64,000 nucleotides of DNA from Tomocerus qinae (GCA_020055645.1 CM034546.1:35030001-35094000); one strand, 5' to 3'. Shown: positions 50,628 through 61,259, counted from the first letter of the stretch. Notes: generated from the letters alone by a model not told the origin. Numbers and translations are program-made.

Positions 50628-51180
50628 CACCACATACAAACGAATCCAAACAAAGGAGGTTTTGTTTTACATGAACTTTTCAGAATTTTGGATGTATAAA
50701 ATGTTCATAGATATAATATACTAGCCGGTCACAGGGCCCAGGCCCTGTTATAAATTAAGCTAGTGTGTATTCCAGGGCAATATTGCAAGATGGATAGAAT
50801 GTATTTCAGAAACTTATTTCCGTCACGCACCTGGTGCGTGAGGGGAAGCAGTTTATTTGCTTGGTCGGATAAAACAGATTAACACTTGGCAACATAGACG
50901 TAAGTTGTAGGTAAACATTCCATCCAATGCAAAAGATGGAACATCCAACCCTTTCCATCCCATCATCACCAAACACCCAAGAAAAGATCACCATCTTATC
51001 CAGCCCACCACCAATATTCAAATAAAGTAATCCATCTAATATAGCCCATCCCCAGTTCCCAAATGAAGTACCATTACAGCCATCACCAACACATCCCTTT
51101 CAGCCAATTCATACACCTGGATGGGGATGTTGGGTATAATGGATGGGATGCTTATATCTATGCTTGGCAGTATGCATAAT
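50628..51180. other. Gap between the giant element and the LTR element
   Basis: Holds a dispersed-repeat fragment at 50,722-50,790 (CTAGCCGGTCACAGGGCCCA) related to 12,848-12,909, and a small hairpin (CACGCACC TGGTGCGTG) near 50,824. Minus-strand open frames here show no recognisable domain. Confidence 0.45.
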
Positions 51181-51734
51181 TGTAAGACCCGTGGCACCAA
51201 ACAAATTAAACAAGTGATAAGATGACCTCGACAGTCTGACACCTAATTGTCATGCAATCTAATGAACTTCGCATTCCAATGGACAGCAGCTAAACTAACT
51301 CCTACCTTTTCCCATATCTTTACGTTTCTTAAGCTTAGCTAATTATAATTTGTTAGATAAAGATAATAGATATGATTTCCAATGTCACAGGCATTTTGTT
51401 TGATGTAATTGAATTGTCTCTGGTGCTCTGTGATCATTCTTGGTTCTGCTGGAGAGCTGAACACTTCAAGCTGACTGGAGAGTCTAGCAGTCTTATGCTG
51501 TGATAGCATTTGACCAACATTCGGCCTTACGGAAGATTGTATTTAGTATGTGTAAATGTTGATGAGTGAATGTGGTTTGCTTTGGTGTAAATAAAACTAG
51601 CCGTAGATTTTTACAAACCAATACCGTACTGCGAACCTTAAAATTTAATTCCATCTTTCCATTTCATTTCGTTTTCTCCTGAGCTGGTTGAGGGCTATTG
51701 TCTCTATACGATAGCCTGGCATCTAAACCTTACA
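51181..51734 (+). repeat. 5' LTR
   Basis: Starts TGTAAG and ends CTTACA (perfect 6-bp terminal inverted repeat with TG..CA). AATAAA lies at 51,590-51,595. Preceded by TAAT. Confidence 0.95.
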
Positions 51735-51741
51735 TATAGAG

Positions 51742-51759
51742 TGGCGCCCATACGAAATA
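51742..51759 (+). promoter_or_regulatory. Primer-binding site
   Basis: TGGCGCCCATACGAAATA starts 7 bp after the 5' LTR. A TGG start fits the CCA end of a primer tRNA; I cannot say which tRNA. Confidence 0.65.
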
Positions 51760-52054
51760 TCGGTACGGTTTTGTGAAAATTTTCGGTTAGTACTGTTTGT
51801 GCTTACATAATGGAACTTATGCTCAGTACACAGTGACTTCACAATTTGTTTCAATCATATTGAAGTCTCCATTTCATTTTCACGATTGTCAAGAGAATTT
51901 CTTCATTGCAGTAACTTCACTTCACTTGCTCTGCTACGTTTATTACTACTTAAAAAGGTTGGTACAATTTATATAACACTACTTATTATTTTGGTTTGCC
52001 ACGTGCGTTAAGTGTCTTTTCCAAATTTTGCCAAGCTGTGTGTATTAATTCATA

Positions 52055-53164
52055 ATGCCAGATACAGAGGATGCAAAGTCAGTTCAGAATGAGGAGGATG
52101 ATGATGAGGATGATGAGGTTGATGAAGATATTAAGGATATGAAAGATTCCATAGCCAAGTTAAGTCAGGAATTAGCAAAGCTAGTTAGTCAGCAGAAATC
52201 TGCAAATTCTGAATTTACAAAGTTGAAAAATAAATTTCCTGAAAATATCCCGAAAAATACTTCCGTTATTGTTGATTCATCTAGTTCGTTTGCTGTCCCC
52301 ACTTTCGATCCTACTAACATGACAGCTGCAGGTTTTCTTTTAGAAATGGAAGAATTTTTAACTTGGAAAGGGGCTCCTAAAGATTCGTGGATTTTCCTAA
52401 TTTCGAGAATGTTTGCTAAAGATTCTGATGCTGCTTGCTGGTGGCGTGAGAATCAGATCTCATGTAGGAGTTGGGCTATGTTTAAGCAACTTTTCATTGC
52501 GTATAACAAGTCAGGCCAGTCTAAAGACGCTCTTTTACAGAATTTATTTTCTATTAACCAGACTATTGATGAAGCTTTTGAGACCTATGCTTGGAAAATT
52601 AATAATCTATACAAGCAAGTTGATATTGCGTATCCAACATCGGAGATAATTGAGAGAATTATAAATTCCTGTTTACCAGAAATTTCGGTGCTTTTACGCA
52701 GTTCTACTTTTATAGGCGTGACTGAATTGATTATACGTGGGCGAGAGTTAATTTATGACTTGAACAAAATTCGAAAGTCTAAGAATCAGCAACTTCTACG
52801 TTCTCGGTCTTCGGATCCAGTTAGTAAACCTCCCACTCCCACAACAAAACCATTTAAAAAATTCTATTCTAATTATTCTAAACCTCAACAATCTGATAAA
52901 TCGGAGTCGGAAGTAAAAATAGCTCAGGTTACCCCATCTACTTCTCAATCAGCTCAGAGCGAATCTTCCCCATCTACTTCTGAGACTAATACTGATAAAT
53001 CTCATTTGTTCTGTAATTACTGTAAGAAGAAAGGTAGTCACACTATTGAGAATTGTCGAAAACGCATTTATGCCGAAAAGAGAAAGGCAGCCGCTGCGAG
53101 TGCAAATTCGCAATCTAATCCAACTCTCCAAGTTGTTCAGGCGGAAAACCAAGAAGGGAAGTAG
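52055..53164 (+). CDS. Retrotransposon Gag polyprotein
   Basis: 369-residue structural protein. It has an acidic N-terminus (a run of Asp/Glu at about 13-30), a short coiled-coil-like stretch (about 30-60), a helical capsid-like region (about 75-240, with WWREN and the CA-like pattern around QTIDEAFETYAWKINNLYKQ), a Ser/Pro-rich linker, and one zinc knuckle near residue 327. The knuckle is CNYCKKKGSHTIENC, spacing CX2CX5HX4C, one residue longer than the usual CX2CX4HX4C. The ATG is the first in the leader after the primer site. The C-terminus overlaps the open pol frame by 46 bp (53,119-53,164). Confidence 0.9.
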   Translation: MPDTEDAKSVQNEEDDDEDDEVDEDIKDMKDSIAKLSQELAKLVSQQKSANSEFTKLKNKFPENIPKNTSVIVDSSSSFAVPTFDPTNMTAAGFLLEMEEFLTWKGAPKDSWIFLISRMFAKDSDAACWWRENQISCRSWAMFKQLFIAYNKSGQSKDALLQNLFSINQTIDEAFETYAWKINNLYKQVDIAYPTSEIIERIINSCLPEISVLLRSSTFIGVTELIIRGRELIYDLNKIRKSKNQQLLRSRSSDPVSKPPTPTTKPFKKFYSNYSKPQQSDKSESEVKIAQVTPSTSQSAQSESSPSTSETNTDKSHLFCNYCKKKGSHTIENCRKRIYAEKRKAAAASANSQSNPTLQVVQAENQEGK

Positions 53165-56100
53165 CGAGTTCGGGGTCTCCTACTTTTCCAGAAAATTTAA
53201 TACCTAAAATTACACCCCAAGTTTCAGTTCGAGTTGGTAATCACAGTGTATTGGCTTTATTAGATGGTGGCGCTTCTAATACATTTATTAGTTATGATTG
53301 TGCTATGAATTTAAAATTGAAAATTTCTCCACCTAAAATTTCTAATGTTTTAATTGGCGATAATACCACTGTGTCACCACTCGGTTCATGTGAATTAAAA
53401 TTTAGATTAGCACAAAAGACATTTTTATTTCATTTCACTGTAATGCGATCTATGCCTTTTGATATTGTGTTTGGTACAGATTTTATGCACTTTGCTAAAA
53501 TGAAATTTGACTGGGAAAATTATACTTTTGCATTTCAAGACAACATTCATTTTCCATTTCAATTTTTAAATAGGGAGACTCTTTTGGCTCTACAAGGATT
53601 AAACTCAGATCAGAATGTAGAATTACAACAATTACTTCTTGCATTTTCAGATGTTCTTACTGACAGTCTTGGGTGTACAAATGTGGCTGTTTGTGAATTG
53701 GCAGTCTCCGGACCACCGATTGCACAAAAGCCGTATCATGTATCCCCGTTTAAACGTCAGCTCATTAAATCTATGATAAAAGAAATGCTGGAATTAGGAA
53801 TTATCCGTCCTTCCAAGTCAGAATGGGCTTCTCCTGTTCATCTTAATAAAGAGCGTGATAAATATCGGTTCACACTAGATTTTCGGAAATTAAATAGAGT
53901 AACTAAAAGCGATCCGTATTATTTTCATACTATTTTAGAATTAATCCATCGTCTCGGCGATGCTGCGTATATCTCCACCTTAGATTTAACCAAAGGTTAT
54001 TGGCAATTTCTTATGCATCCTAATTCTATAAAATATACTGCATTTATATGTTCAGAAGGTAAATTCGAATTTGTTCGAATGCCTTTTGGATTGAAATCAG
54101 CTCCAAGTATTTTCCAACGAGCTATGGACAATATTTTAGGTGATTGTAGGGGAGTTTTCGCTGATGCATTTCTTGATGATATTATTATTTACTCGAAAAC
54201 CTGGGAAGATCATAAATCTCATATTCAGCATGTACTTAGTCTTTTACGGAAGGCTAATTTGACTGTTAATATGAAAAAGTGTTGTTTCGGTAAATCAGAA
54301 GTTAAATACTTGGGTTTCATTATCTCTCCTAAAGGTGTAAAGACAGATCCAGAAAAAACTGCTCCAGTTGCTCACTATCCTCCCCCGCGCAATCCTAAGG
54401 AGATTAAGAAATTTTTGGGACTTTGTGGTTGGTATAGGCACTTTATTGAAAATTTTTCTCACATTGCAGCTCCATTAATTTCTTTACTAAGTAAGTCTAC
54501 AAAATTTGTCTGGGGCCCAGACCAACAATCTGCATTTGATAAATTAAAGCATATTATTTGCAATACAGTGACATTAGCTTTTCCAGATTTTAATCGCCCT
54601 TTCGTTCTTCGTACAGATAGTTCTGACTTAGGCTTAGGTGCTGTATTAGCACAGGTTTCTCCTAATGGCTATGAACGCCCAATCTCTTTTGCCAGTCGAA
54701 CTTTAACCAAGACTGAGAGATCATATCACGCCACAGAGAAAGAATGTTTGGCCATTGTATGGGCTCTGAAAAAGTTTTATCAATATTTAGAAGGTCAAGT
54801 CTTTTCTTTACAGACTGACAATAAAGCCCTTATTTGGTTAGATAAAATGCGTGAGGTAAACTCTAAGTTCATGAGGTGGTCTCTTCAAATTCAAGATTTT
54901 CAGGCTAATATTTCTCATATTAATGGTCGTTTGAATACTGTTAGCGACGCACTCTCTCGTTTTCCTGTTGGTGAAGCTGAAGAGGAAGAAGTTCGTGAGG
55001 AAATGTTTCCTCCGCTTAAAGTGTCTACTCCTTCATTTTTATTAACATTTACGGAAACAATTACTTTTGATTCAATAAGAGATGCCCAAGCTAAAGATCC
55101 GGAAGTTCAGGCATTATTGACTGACTTACCTCAGGATTTTCATTCTATCAACGGTATTTTATATAAATATGGGAAATATGGCGGAAAATTCCCTTACATT
55201 CCTCTTTCTTTGCGCTCGCAAATCTTACAGTACTTTCATGACAATCCAGTTAGTGGACATATGGGGTATCGTAAGACGATCTTAAGACTTATGCGTCGTG
55301 TTTTCTGGTTCAGGATGCACGACGACGTGCTTTCCTATGTTAAATCCTGTCATGTATGCCAATCTACAAAAAATCCTACAACGAAACCTTCTGGTGAATT
55401 GCAAAGTATTACACCCCGTGGTCCATGGGACTTGCTCTGTTTGGACATGGTGGGACCTTTACCTCGTACACAACACAGAAATACACAACTTCTTGTGGTT
55501 GTGGATCATTTTACTAAGTGGTGCGAGCTTTTTCCGTTGCCAGATGGTAAGGCTGAGAGGATTGCGAAAGTTGTACACAAAGAAGTATTCTGTAGATTTG
55601 GTGCTCCTGCTTATATTTTAACTGATAATGGTACTAATTTTAAATCTAGTACAGTGGATAAAATATGTCAACTGTGGAATATTAAAAGGAAATTCACTTC
55701 AACATACCATCCACAAACTAACATCGTTGAACGTGTAAATCGTAATATCAGGGCTATTCTTTCAGCTTATGTAAGTAGTAAACATTCCAAGTGGGATGAG
55801 TTTCTCCCTGAGACAGCTTTAGCTCTTCGCACTGCGATTAGCGATACTACCGGATTTAGCCCTTCTATGCTAAATTTTGGTCGTGAGATCAAATTACCTT
55901 TTGATCGCTGGATGGAGGCTAATAATAGTACTACACTACAATCTAAGGTATCATATGCGAATGAGTTAATAGATAAATTGTGTGAGGTTTACACAATAGC
56001 TCGGCAGAATTTGGAACAGGCACAGCAAACGCAGGCTAAATATTACAATAAACGACACAAAATTGTCAAATTTAACCAAAATGATTTAGTTCTGTTAAAG

Positions 56101-56343
56101 TCTCACTTTCTATCGAGCAAAGCAAAGAAGTTTATGAAGAAATTAGCTTTTCGGTGGCTAGGGCCATATAAGGTAACAAAGGTTTGTTCTTCCTTGACTT
56201 ATGAATTAGCCGAAATTAAATCTAATGAGTCTATAGGCATTCATAATGTTAAAAATCTTAAATTATATTATGATCGTGGCGATGAGGCTTGGATGTTGAT
56301 GAATTTATGCCCATGCCCGATTCGAGTAGAAATTATGTCATAA
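53119..56343 (+). CDS. Retrotransposon Pol polyprotein (PR-RT-RH-INT)
   Basis: Open for 1,074 codons in the -1 frame relative to gag, with no ATG near its beginning, so expression by ribosomal frameshifting in the 46-bp overlap is likely; no textbook slippery heptamer is obvious. Domains in order: an aspartic protease with LLDGGASNTFIS (DGG where DSG/DTG is usual); reverse transcriptase (LDLTKGYWQ, MPFGLKSAPSIFQ, catalytic FLDDIIIYS); RNase H (LRTDSSDLGLGAVLAQ, TEKECLAIVWALKKF, LQTDNKALIWL); integrase zinc-binding HHCC (GHMGYRKTI...CHVCQSTK); DDE core (LCLDMVGPLP, LTDNGTNF, NIVERVNRNI); and a C-terminal GPY/F-like module (RWLGPYKVTKV). All catalytic acidic residues of RT and integrase are present. 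Confidence 0.95.
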   Translation, partial: SNSPSCSGGKPRREVASSGSPTFPENLIPKITPQVSVRVGNHSVLALLDGGASNTFISYDCAMNLKLKISPPKISNVLIGDNTTVSPLGSCELKFRLAQKTFLFHFTVMRSMPFDIVFGTDFMHFAKMKFDWENYTFAFQDNIHFPFQFLNRETLLALQGLNSDQNVELQQLLLAFSDVLTDSLGCTNVAVCELAVSGPPIAQKPYHVSPFKRQLIKSMIKEMLELGIIRPSKSEWASPVHLNKERDKYRFTLDFRKLNRVTKSDPYYFHTILELIHRLGDAAYISTLDLTKGYWQFLMHPNSIKYTAFICSEGKFEFVRMPFGLKSAPSIFQRAMDNILGDCRGVFADAFLDDIIIYSKTWEDHKSHIQHVLSLLRKANLTVNMKKCCFGKSEVKYLGFIISPKGVKTDPEKTAPVAHYPPPRNPKEIKKFLGLCGWYRHFIENFSHIAAPLISLLSKSTKFVWGPDQQSAFDKLKHIICNTVTLAFPDFNRPFVLRTDSSDLGLGAVLAQVSPNGYERPISFASRTLTKTERSYHATEKECLAIVWALKKFYQYLEGQVFSLQTDNKALIWLDKMREVNSKFMRWSLQIQDFQANISHINGRLNTVSDALSRFPVGEAEEEEVREEMFPPLKVSTPSFLLTFTETITFDSIRDAQAKDPEVQALLTDLPQDFHSINGILYKYGKYGGKFPYIPLSLRSQILQYFHDNPVSGHMGYRKTILRLMRRVFWFRMHDDVLSYVKSCHVCQSTKNPTTKPSGELQSITPRGPWDLLCLDMVGPLPRTQHRNTQLLVVVDHFTKWCELFPLPDGKAERIAKVVHKEVFCRFGAPAYILTDNGTNFKSSTVDKICQLWNIKRKFTSTYHPQTNIVERVNRNIRAILSAYVSSKHSKWDEFLPETALALRTAISDTTGFSPSMLNFGREIKLPFDRWMEANNSTTLQSKVSYANELIDKLCEVYTIARQNLEQAQQTQAKYYNKRHKIVKFNQNDLVLLKSHFLSSKAKKFMKKLAFRWLGPYKVTKVCSSLTYELAEIKSNESIGIHNVKNLKLYYDRGDEAWMLMNLCPCPIRVEIMS

Positions 56344-56619
56344 TTACATGTTTTTATGATTTCTAACTCTGTACGTGTGATTAACTGCATACATTCCATT
56401 AAATAGTTTGATTTAAACCAAGATGTATGTTGTCTTTCCGTAGCACGTATCTAATTTTTTTTTTCTCTAAGAGTTCTTCTATTTTCACATATTGATGTGC
56501 TGTATATATCCTAATATCTAATTTGCTTTTCATTATCCTTGCGTATTTGTTATATGTTTACGAAACGTATGTTTACTGGCCAGGAACACGCATGTAGTAT
56601 GTATGTAATAAATAATGCT

Positions 56620-56648
56620 TTGGTAATTTATGCTGCTCTGTTTTAGAA
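56620..56648 (+). promoter_or_regulatory. Splice acceptor before ORF3
   Basis: TGCTGCTCTGTTTTAG directly precedes AAATG, the start of ORF3. A pyrimidine-rich 3' splice site at this place suggests ORF3 is made from a spliced subgenomic RNA, as env is in errantivirus-type elements. The matching donor was not pinned down. Confidence 0.6.
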
Positions 56649-57179
56649 ATGTCAACACAAGGTAAACCTGATTTTTTAACCTGGTGGGTTCAAAGAGAAG
56701 GTGAAAATTACTTGGACTTCTTTTGGAGAATGCAACAACGTCTGATGGAAATCTATCCAGACTATTCTATAGAGCGTATTGAGGATTTGATACGTCTCCG
56801 TGCATTTTCTGGACTTTTACCTACATACCAAGACCGGATTGACAAATCTAACCTTCCGAAGTCATTGAATGATTTAAAAGATATATTAGAAAGTGCTGTT
56901 TTATTTGAATCTTTTGCAGTTGACGCTGAACTTCCTAATTTGACTGTGGAATGTGCTACTACACCTCCCCGCATTGCTTTGCCTAAACCACCTTTCCGTC
57001 CAGACGTGCTTTGCTATAAATGCCGCCATTTTGGACATTATGCTTTGGAAGGAGAGTGGCGATGTCCAGCCAAACGGGACAACAAGGCTCAGCGGTTGGC
57101 TCAACAAGCTTTCAAGAGACGAAAGCGCTTGGGAGAGGGTATTGTAAGACCCGTGGCACCAAACAAATTAAACAAGTGA
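56649..57179 (+). CDS. ORF3: Gag-like protein with zinc knuckle in the env position
   Basis: 176 residues downstream of pol, where some Ty3/gypsy elements carry env. It has no signal peptide, transmembrane segment or furin-like site. Residues of about 15-95 (REGENYLDFFWRMQQRLM, LIRLRAFSGLL, LNDLKDILESA) look like the C-terminal half of a retroelement capsid. Residues 122-139 hold a zinc-knuckle-like CYKCRHFGHY...C with spacing CX2CX4HX8C. The basic tail (RRKRLG) continues into the 3' LTR, and the stop lies 37 bp inside it. It is not a copy of this element's own gag: sequence and knuckle spacing differ. It could be an acquired second gag, an accessory RNA-binding protein or a captured host gag-derived gene. 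Confidence 0.75.
   Translation: MSTQGKPDFLTWWVQREGENYLDFFWRMQQRLMEIYPDYSIERIEDLIRLRAFSGLLPTYQDRIDKSNLPKSLNDLKDILESAVLFESFAVDAELPNLTVECATTPPRIALPKPPFRPDVLCYKCRHFGHYALEGEWRCPAKRDNKAQRLAQQAFKRRKRLGEGIVRPVAPNKLNK
57131..57142 (+). promoter_or_regulatory. Polypurine tract
   Basis: GGGAGAGGGTAT ends at the 3' LTR boundary; it is the expected primer for plus-strand DNA synthesis. It also lies inside the ORF3 coding sequence. Confidence 0.65.
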
Positions 57180-57696
57180 TAAGATGACCTCGACAGTCTG
57201 ACACCTAATTGTCATGCAATCTAATGAACTTCGCATTCCAATGGACAGCAGCTAAACTAACTCCTACCTTTTCCCATATCTTTACGTTTCTTAAGCTTAG
57301 CTAATTATAATTTGTTAGATAAAGATAATAGATATGATTTCCAATGTCACAGGCATTTTGTTTGATGTAATTGAATTGTCTCTGGTGCTCTGTGATCATT
57401 CTTGGTTCTGCTGGAGAGCTGAACACTTCAAGCTGACTGGAGAGTCTAGCAGTCTTATGCTGTGATAGCATTTGACCAACATTCGGCCTTACGGAAGATT
57501 GTATTTAGTATGTGTAAATGTTGATGAGTGAATGTGGTTTGCTTTGGTGTAAATAAAACTAGCCGTAGATTTTTACAAACCAATACCGTACTGCGAACCT
57601 TAAAATTTAATTCCATCTTTCCATTTCATTTCGTTTTCTCCTGAGCTGGTTGAGGGCTATTGTCTCTATACGATAGCCTGGCATCTAAACCTTACA
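57143..57696 (+). repeat. 3' LTR
   Basis: 554 bp, offset 5,962 from the 5' LTR; no mismatch was noticed on reading both. Followed by TAAT, the same four bases that precede the 5' LTR. Confidence 0.95.
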
Positions 57697-57821
57697 TAAT
57701 GATGAGTCAGAGTAACGTAGACGTAACATTATACCCCAAGTCAAAAATGTGACCATAATGGGTGACCAGAGTAAGTATCGACAGTCACAATAAAATTCCA
57801 ACACAAAAACATTGGCCCTTG

Positions 57822-57829
57822 GTCGTAAT
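57822..57829 (+). repeat. Left 8-bp target-site duplication of hAT element
   Basis: GTCGTAAT, repeated at 58,448-58,455. Confidence 0.85.
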
Positions 57830-58447
57830 CAGTGTACAAAATTTACCACTTTTTAGCCTTTTTTACCATCACAGTGGTAAAAATGCACTTAATGGTAAAA
57901 ATGCATTTAATGGTAAAAATGGTAAATATTAGCGATTGATTAGACAGCTGATACACTAGATACACTAGACTAGATACACTAGTACAGATACACTAGACTT
58001 CCTAAAATATAAGTTTTAAAACTTTATTTTCTATGAAATATTTCCAATTAGCCCTTTAATCAATTAAATTAATCATATTGTACACCAAAAGTTATAAAAA
58101 ATGAAGAAAGAAAGATTGTATTTGGTATCGCTCATTAAAATTGATGCTAATTTAATTGCAATTAATTTCTCAATCGGCAAGGGTTGTTAGCACTCCCATT
58201 GGTTGAATCATACTCTGATTGATAACCACTTATCAATTTGGGACAACAATGATCATCTGCTACGCTATTTCATACTTTGGCACCGCATTTTATTCAAAAT
58301 TCCAACACGAAATTTAAACAAAACTATTTTTTACCATTTATACCATTTATACCACTTACTTTTACTTTTTAGGTAGTGGTATTTAACGTTAAATACCATT
58401 AAAAACCACTTACCACTGGTAAGTGGTAAATGGTATTTTGTACACTG
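57830..58447. mobile_element. Non-autonomous hAT element (618 bp)
   Basis: Ends CAGTGTACAAAAT and its reverse complement ATTTTGTACACTG, with a perfect 8-bp duplication (GTCGTAAT) on both sides, the hAT hallmark. Subterminal zones are packed with TACCA/TGGTA words (AATGGTAAAAATG on the left; TTATACCATTTATACCA on the right), as expected of transposase-binding sites. A small ACTAGATAC minisatellite lies at 57,949-57,996. No coding capacity. Confidence 0.88.
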
Positions 58448-58455
58448 GTCGTAAT
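58448..58455 (+). repeat. Right 8-bp target-site duplication of hAT element
   Basis: GTCGTAAT, matching 57,822-57,829. Confidence 0.85.
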
Positions 58456-61200
58456 GAGCTGAAGTTTTAGAAAATTTTGTTTTTTTGATTTGGAATAACT
58501 AATTACATATACTACGGTTGTATAGTGTCAATGCAAGGAAAATGTCAACTTCCATGACATTCATGACTATGACCAACGAAAATGGAATCACATTAAATAA
58601 ATATTCTACATTCATAAATATTCACCCACCTAAACTTTTTAAGGGCTACTTATACTCTTCCTAATCCTATCTTCATCACGATTTGTGACGTCATATTAGA
58701 AGTCATAATTTTATGATAATAAATCTCTTTAACACATAAGTGGCAGATTCAAAACGTACACATTTGAAATCAAAAATAGCTTACCACTTCATCCCGCTGT
58801 GAATATTTTCTATTTAAGAATGGACTTAGTTTTTCTATTTAAGACGTAGTTTTATTATGAATAGCCAATTTTTAAACTTTCCTGCGTATAAAGGTCACGG
58901 CACGGTGTATTAAATTGAAAGAAAGAGTATCAACTACCACGTCTCACAACAGTGACTTTCATAATTTTATCACCGCGCAAGCGTGTATGCAGTTAGTAAG
59001 TTTTATCTGGATGGAATTTAGCATCTTCAGCAAATAAACCAAATTGTGTTGTTAATACATTTTGAAATAACGTTACGGTGGCCGAGAAATAACACATTCA
59101 TAATTTCATACCATCCGTACACACAAACATACAACATACATTTCGATGACGTTTATATTATAGATTATATTTTATAGGTAACGAAAGATAGGGGAATGTA
59201 TATAAATATAAATTCGGAAATTAGATCATTTTGAGAATAAATGTTGAAGTGTTCACCAAAATAAATGACAATAATATTGTTTTATTATTTAACCGGAACT
59301 TACGCCGTTCAATCAATTAATTGCTCCAATCAAATTTTACTTCCTTTCTACTTACTGATTTCTGTTTGTCATTTATTTTGTATTGGTAGTGATCACTTTA
59401 GCAAAAATTGTCGAGCCCTGGCTGCAGCGATCAGCACGGAGTGTAAAACTAAAATTGTGTATTGCAATAACAATTCTGCCTTTTCGTGACAATAAAATGT
59501 TTCACTGTTTTATTTGCTGTTGAAATATGAGAAGTAATGCCACAAAATGTGTAAATCTTTACTGGATACGACGTAGCATATTTTCAGGACCAGGACATTT
59601 TATTTCATTTACAAATATGAGACAAAAGAAGTAAGAAAACTAATCACCAATGCAAATGCACTAAAAGCTTCCTGCTATAAATTTGCCAAATGAAACACCC
59701 TATATATGCAAAAATGATGACAAATTTTTCGGCCTTAATCGTAAACTAAATTTTTAGGATGAGTTTAATTATTGTAATATATACAGTGCAGAAATTGAGA
59801 AAATTTGACAGGTTTATATATAGTGACAAATTATATGCATTGCTAATATTTCTCTAAGTGAGTGAAACCATAGTCATTGCACTTGTCCTGACCTTGAAGT
59901 GTAACATGTTCACTTTAACCAGTTTATGCCCTACGGCTTTGCATGTTCGTGTATAATGAAATATAATTAGCCAAAAGTAGTAGCAATATATATTGAGTTC
60001 ACATGGAATATGTTGTATATTATTATCATGTTTCATAATATAACATCGTGCCCATTGGCAATTCGGAGTTATATAGTATAGAGACATGCAATCTACAGCA
60101 ACATGAATGACAAGATGTTTTCCATCTATATCTTTGTGATAATAAATATCATCATCCGAAGGCGCTTTACTCAAACAGAATTAGTCCAGACTTGAAACCG
60201 TAAAAACATTTAAAATTAATTTCACTTTTTTCAAATATTTATGACTCTCATCAGGAGTAAGCTGCCAATTTTTAAAAATATCGTATTTCTTATGCAGGAG
60301 GAAAAAGTAATTTTTCCAAGAACGAATGGAAAAAACAGCCAAAGGAATTAAACGACTGTAAACTTTATACATTGGTAAGAATAAGTTTCTGTATAAAACT
60401 ACAGTCCCGAAATATGTAAAACTACATCAGTTCCATGAAATGAATATACTAGTTAAATATGTATTTGTAATAATGTAGGCCGTAATGTTTCATTTCATTT
60501 GCTATAACGATCTAATCCACTATCCACTAAAAATATCACTCCCGAAATTTGAACAGAAAACTTGATATCAATGTTGTCCCTTTTTATTTTCGATTTTTAG
60601 ACGATCTGCACCAAACGTTAAGCAAGATTAGCTTTTAGATCTGATTTGACGTAGCTATCTGTGGTCACAAAGATAGATCTAAAGATTATATCTGACATTT
60701 TTCATTTCATCTTATTTTCATGGATTTTTTGTTCTACTTAGTAGTCAAAGTATAATACTTTTCCTTTACTAATGTAACACGAAACACGATATATTATACA
60801 TTATACAGTGTAGATAAGTTTGTAATAAATCTAATTTTTTAAAAAGAAAATGCAAGGAATGAGTATTAAAATAATGTATACCTAAAATCATTAGGTCGTT
60901 AGTTTTCTGATAAAATTAAAAATAACTTATATGCTTTAATAATACTGGAAAATAGTAATTATTGTATTTATGACAAACAAGTCGAAGAAAACGTGCCGGA
61001 AATAACAAAACCATTTTACCCCGGCGAACCACAAGTATAAAATTTTCCGATAATACAAAAGTTACTCAATATCTCTCTTCATATGTAAACAAAACTTGAT
61101 GAGTTTTGACATTGAACGATGTTCTGCTAAAGTGGAGTTTTACACCTATAGAAAATTGTATTCAGTGAAAGACCTATCTATCTACATCATACAATAAAAT
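58456..61200. other. Long AT-rich intergenic region
   Basis: 58,896-59,140 matches 661-870 in part (CGCGCAAGCGTGTATGCA, ACCACGTCTCACAAC). On the minus strand 60,372-59,854 is one reading frame of about 172 codons broken by a single stop at 60,183-60,181. It includes DIYYHKDIDGKHLVIHVAVD, but I recognise no family. No other gene is supported. Confidence 0.4.
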
Positions 61201-61259
61201 ATTTCAAACTGCATGTGAGTAAAGTTTCTACGATATTAAATGATTTAGGATATAAATTT

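Larger units (their letters stand above)
51181..57696 (+). mobile_element. Ty3/gypsy LTR retrotransposon, apparently full-length
   Basis: A 6.5-kb element with two 554-bp LTRs that look identical, a 4-bp TAAT direct repeat outside both ends, a primer-binding site, gag, pol in another frame, a third ORF and a polypurine tract. The order protease, reverse transcriptase, RNase H, integrase identifies Ty3/gypsy. Identical LTRs and open frames throughout indicate a recent insertion, possibly still active. Clade is not assigned. Confidence 0.95.

Noticed and set aside
50806..51242. Two minus-strand frames of about 70 codons next to the LTR element
   Set aside because: No recognisable domain; one runs into the LTR. 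More likely chance or fragments of repeats.
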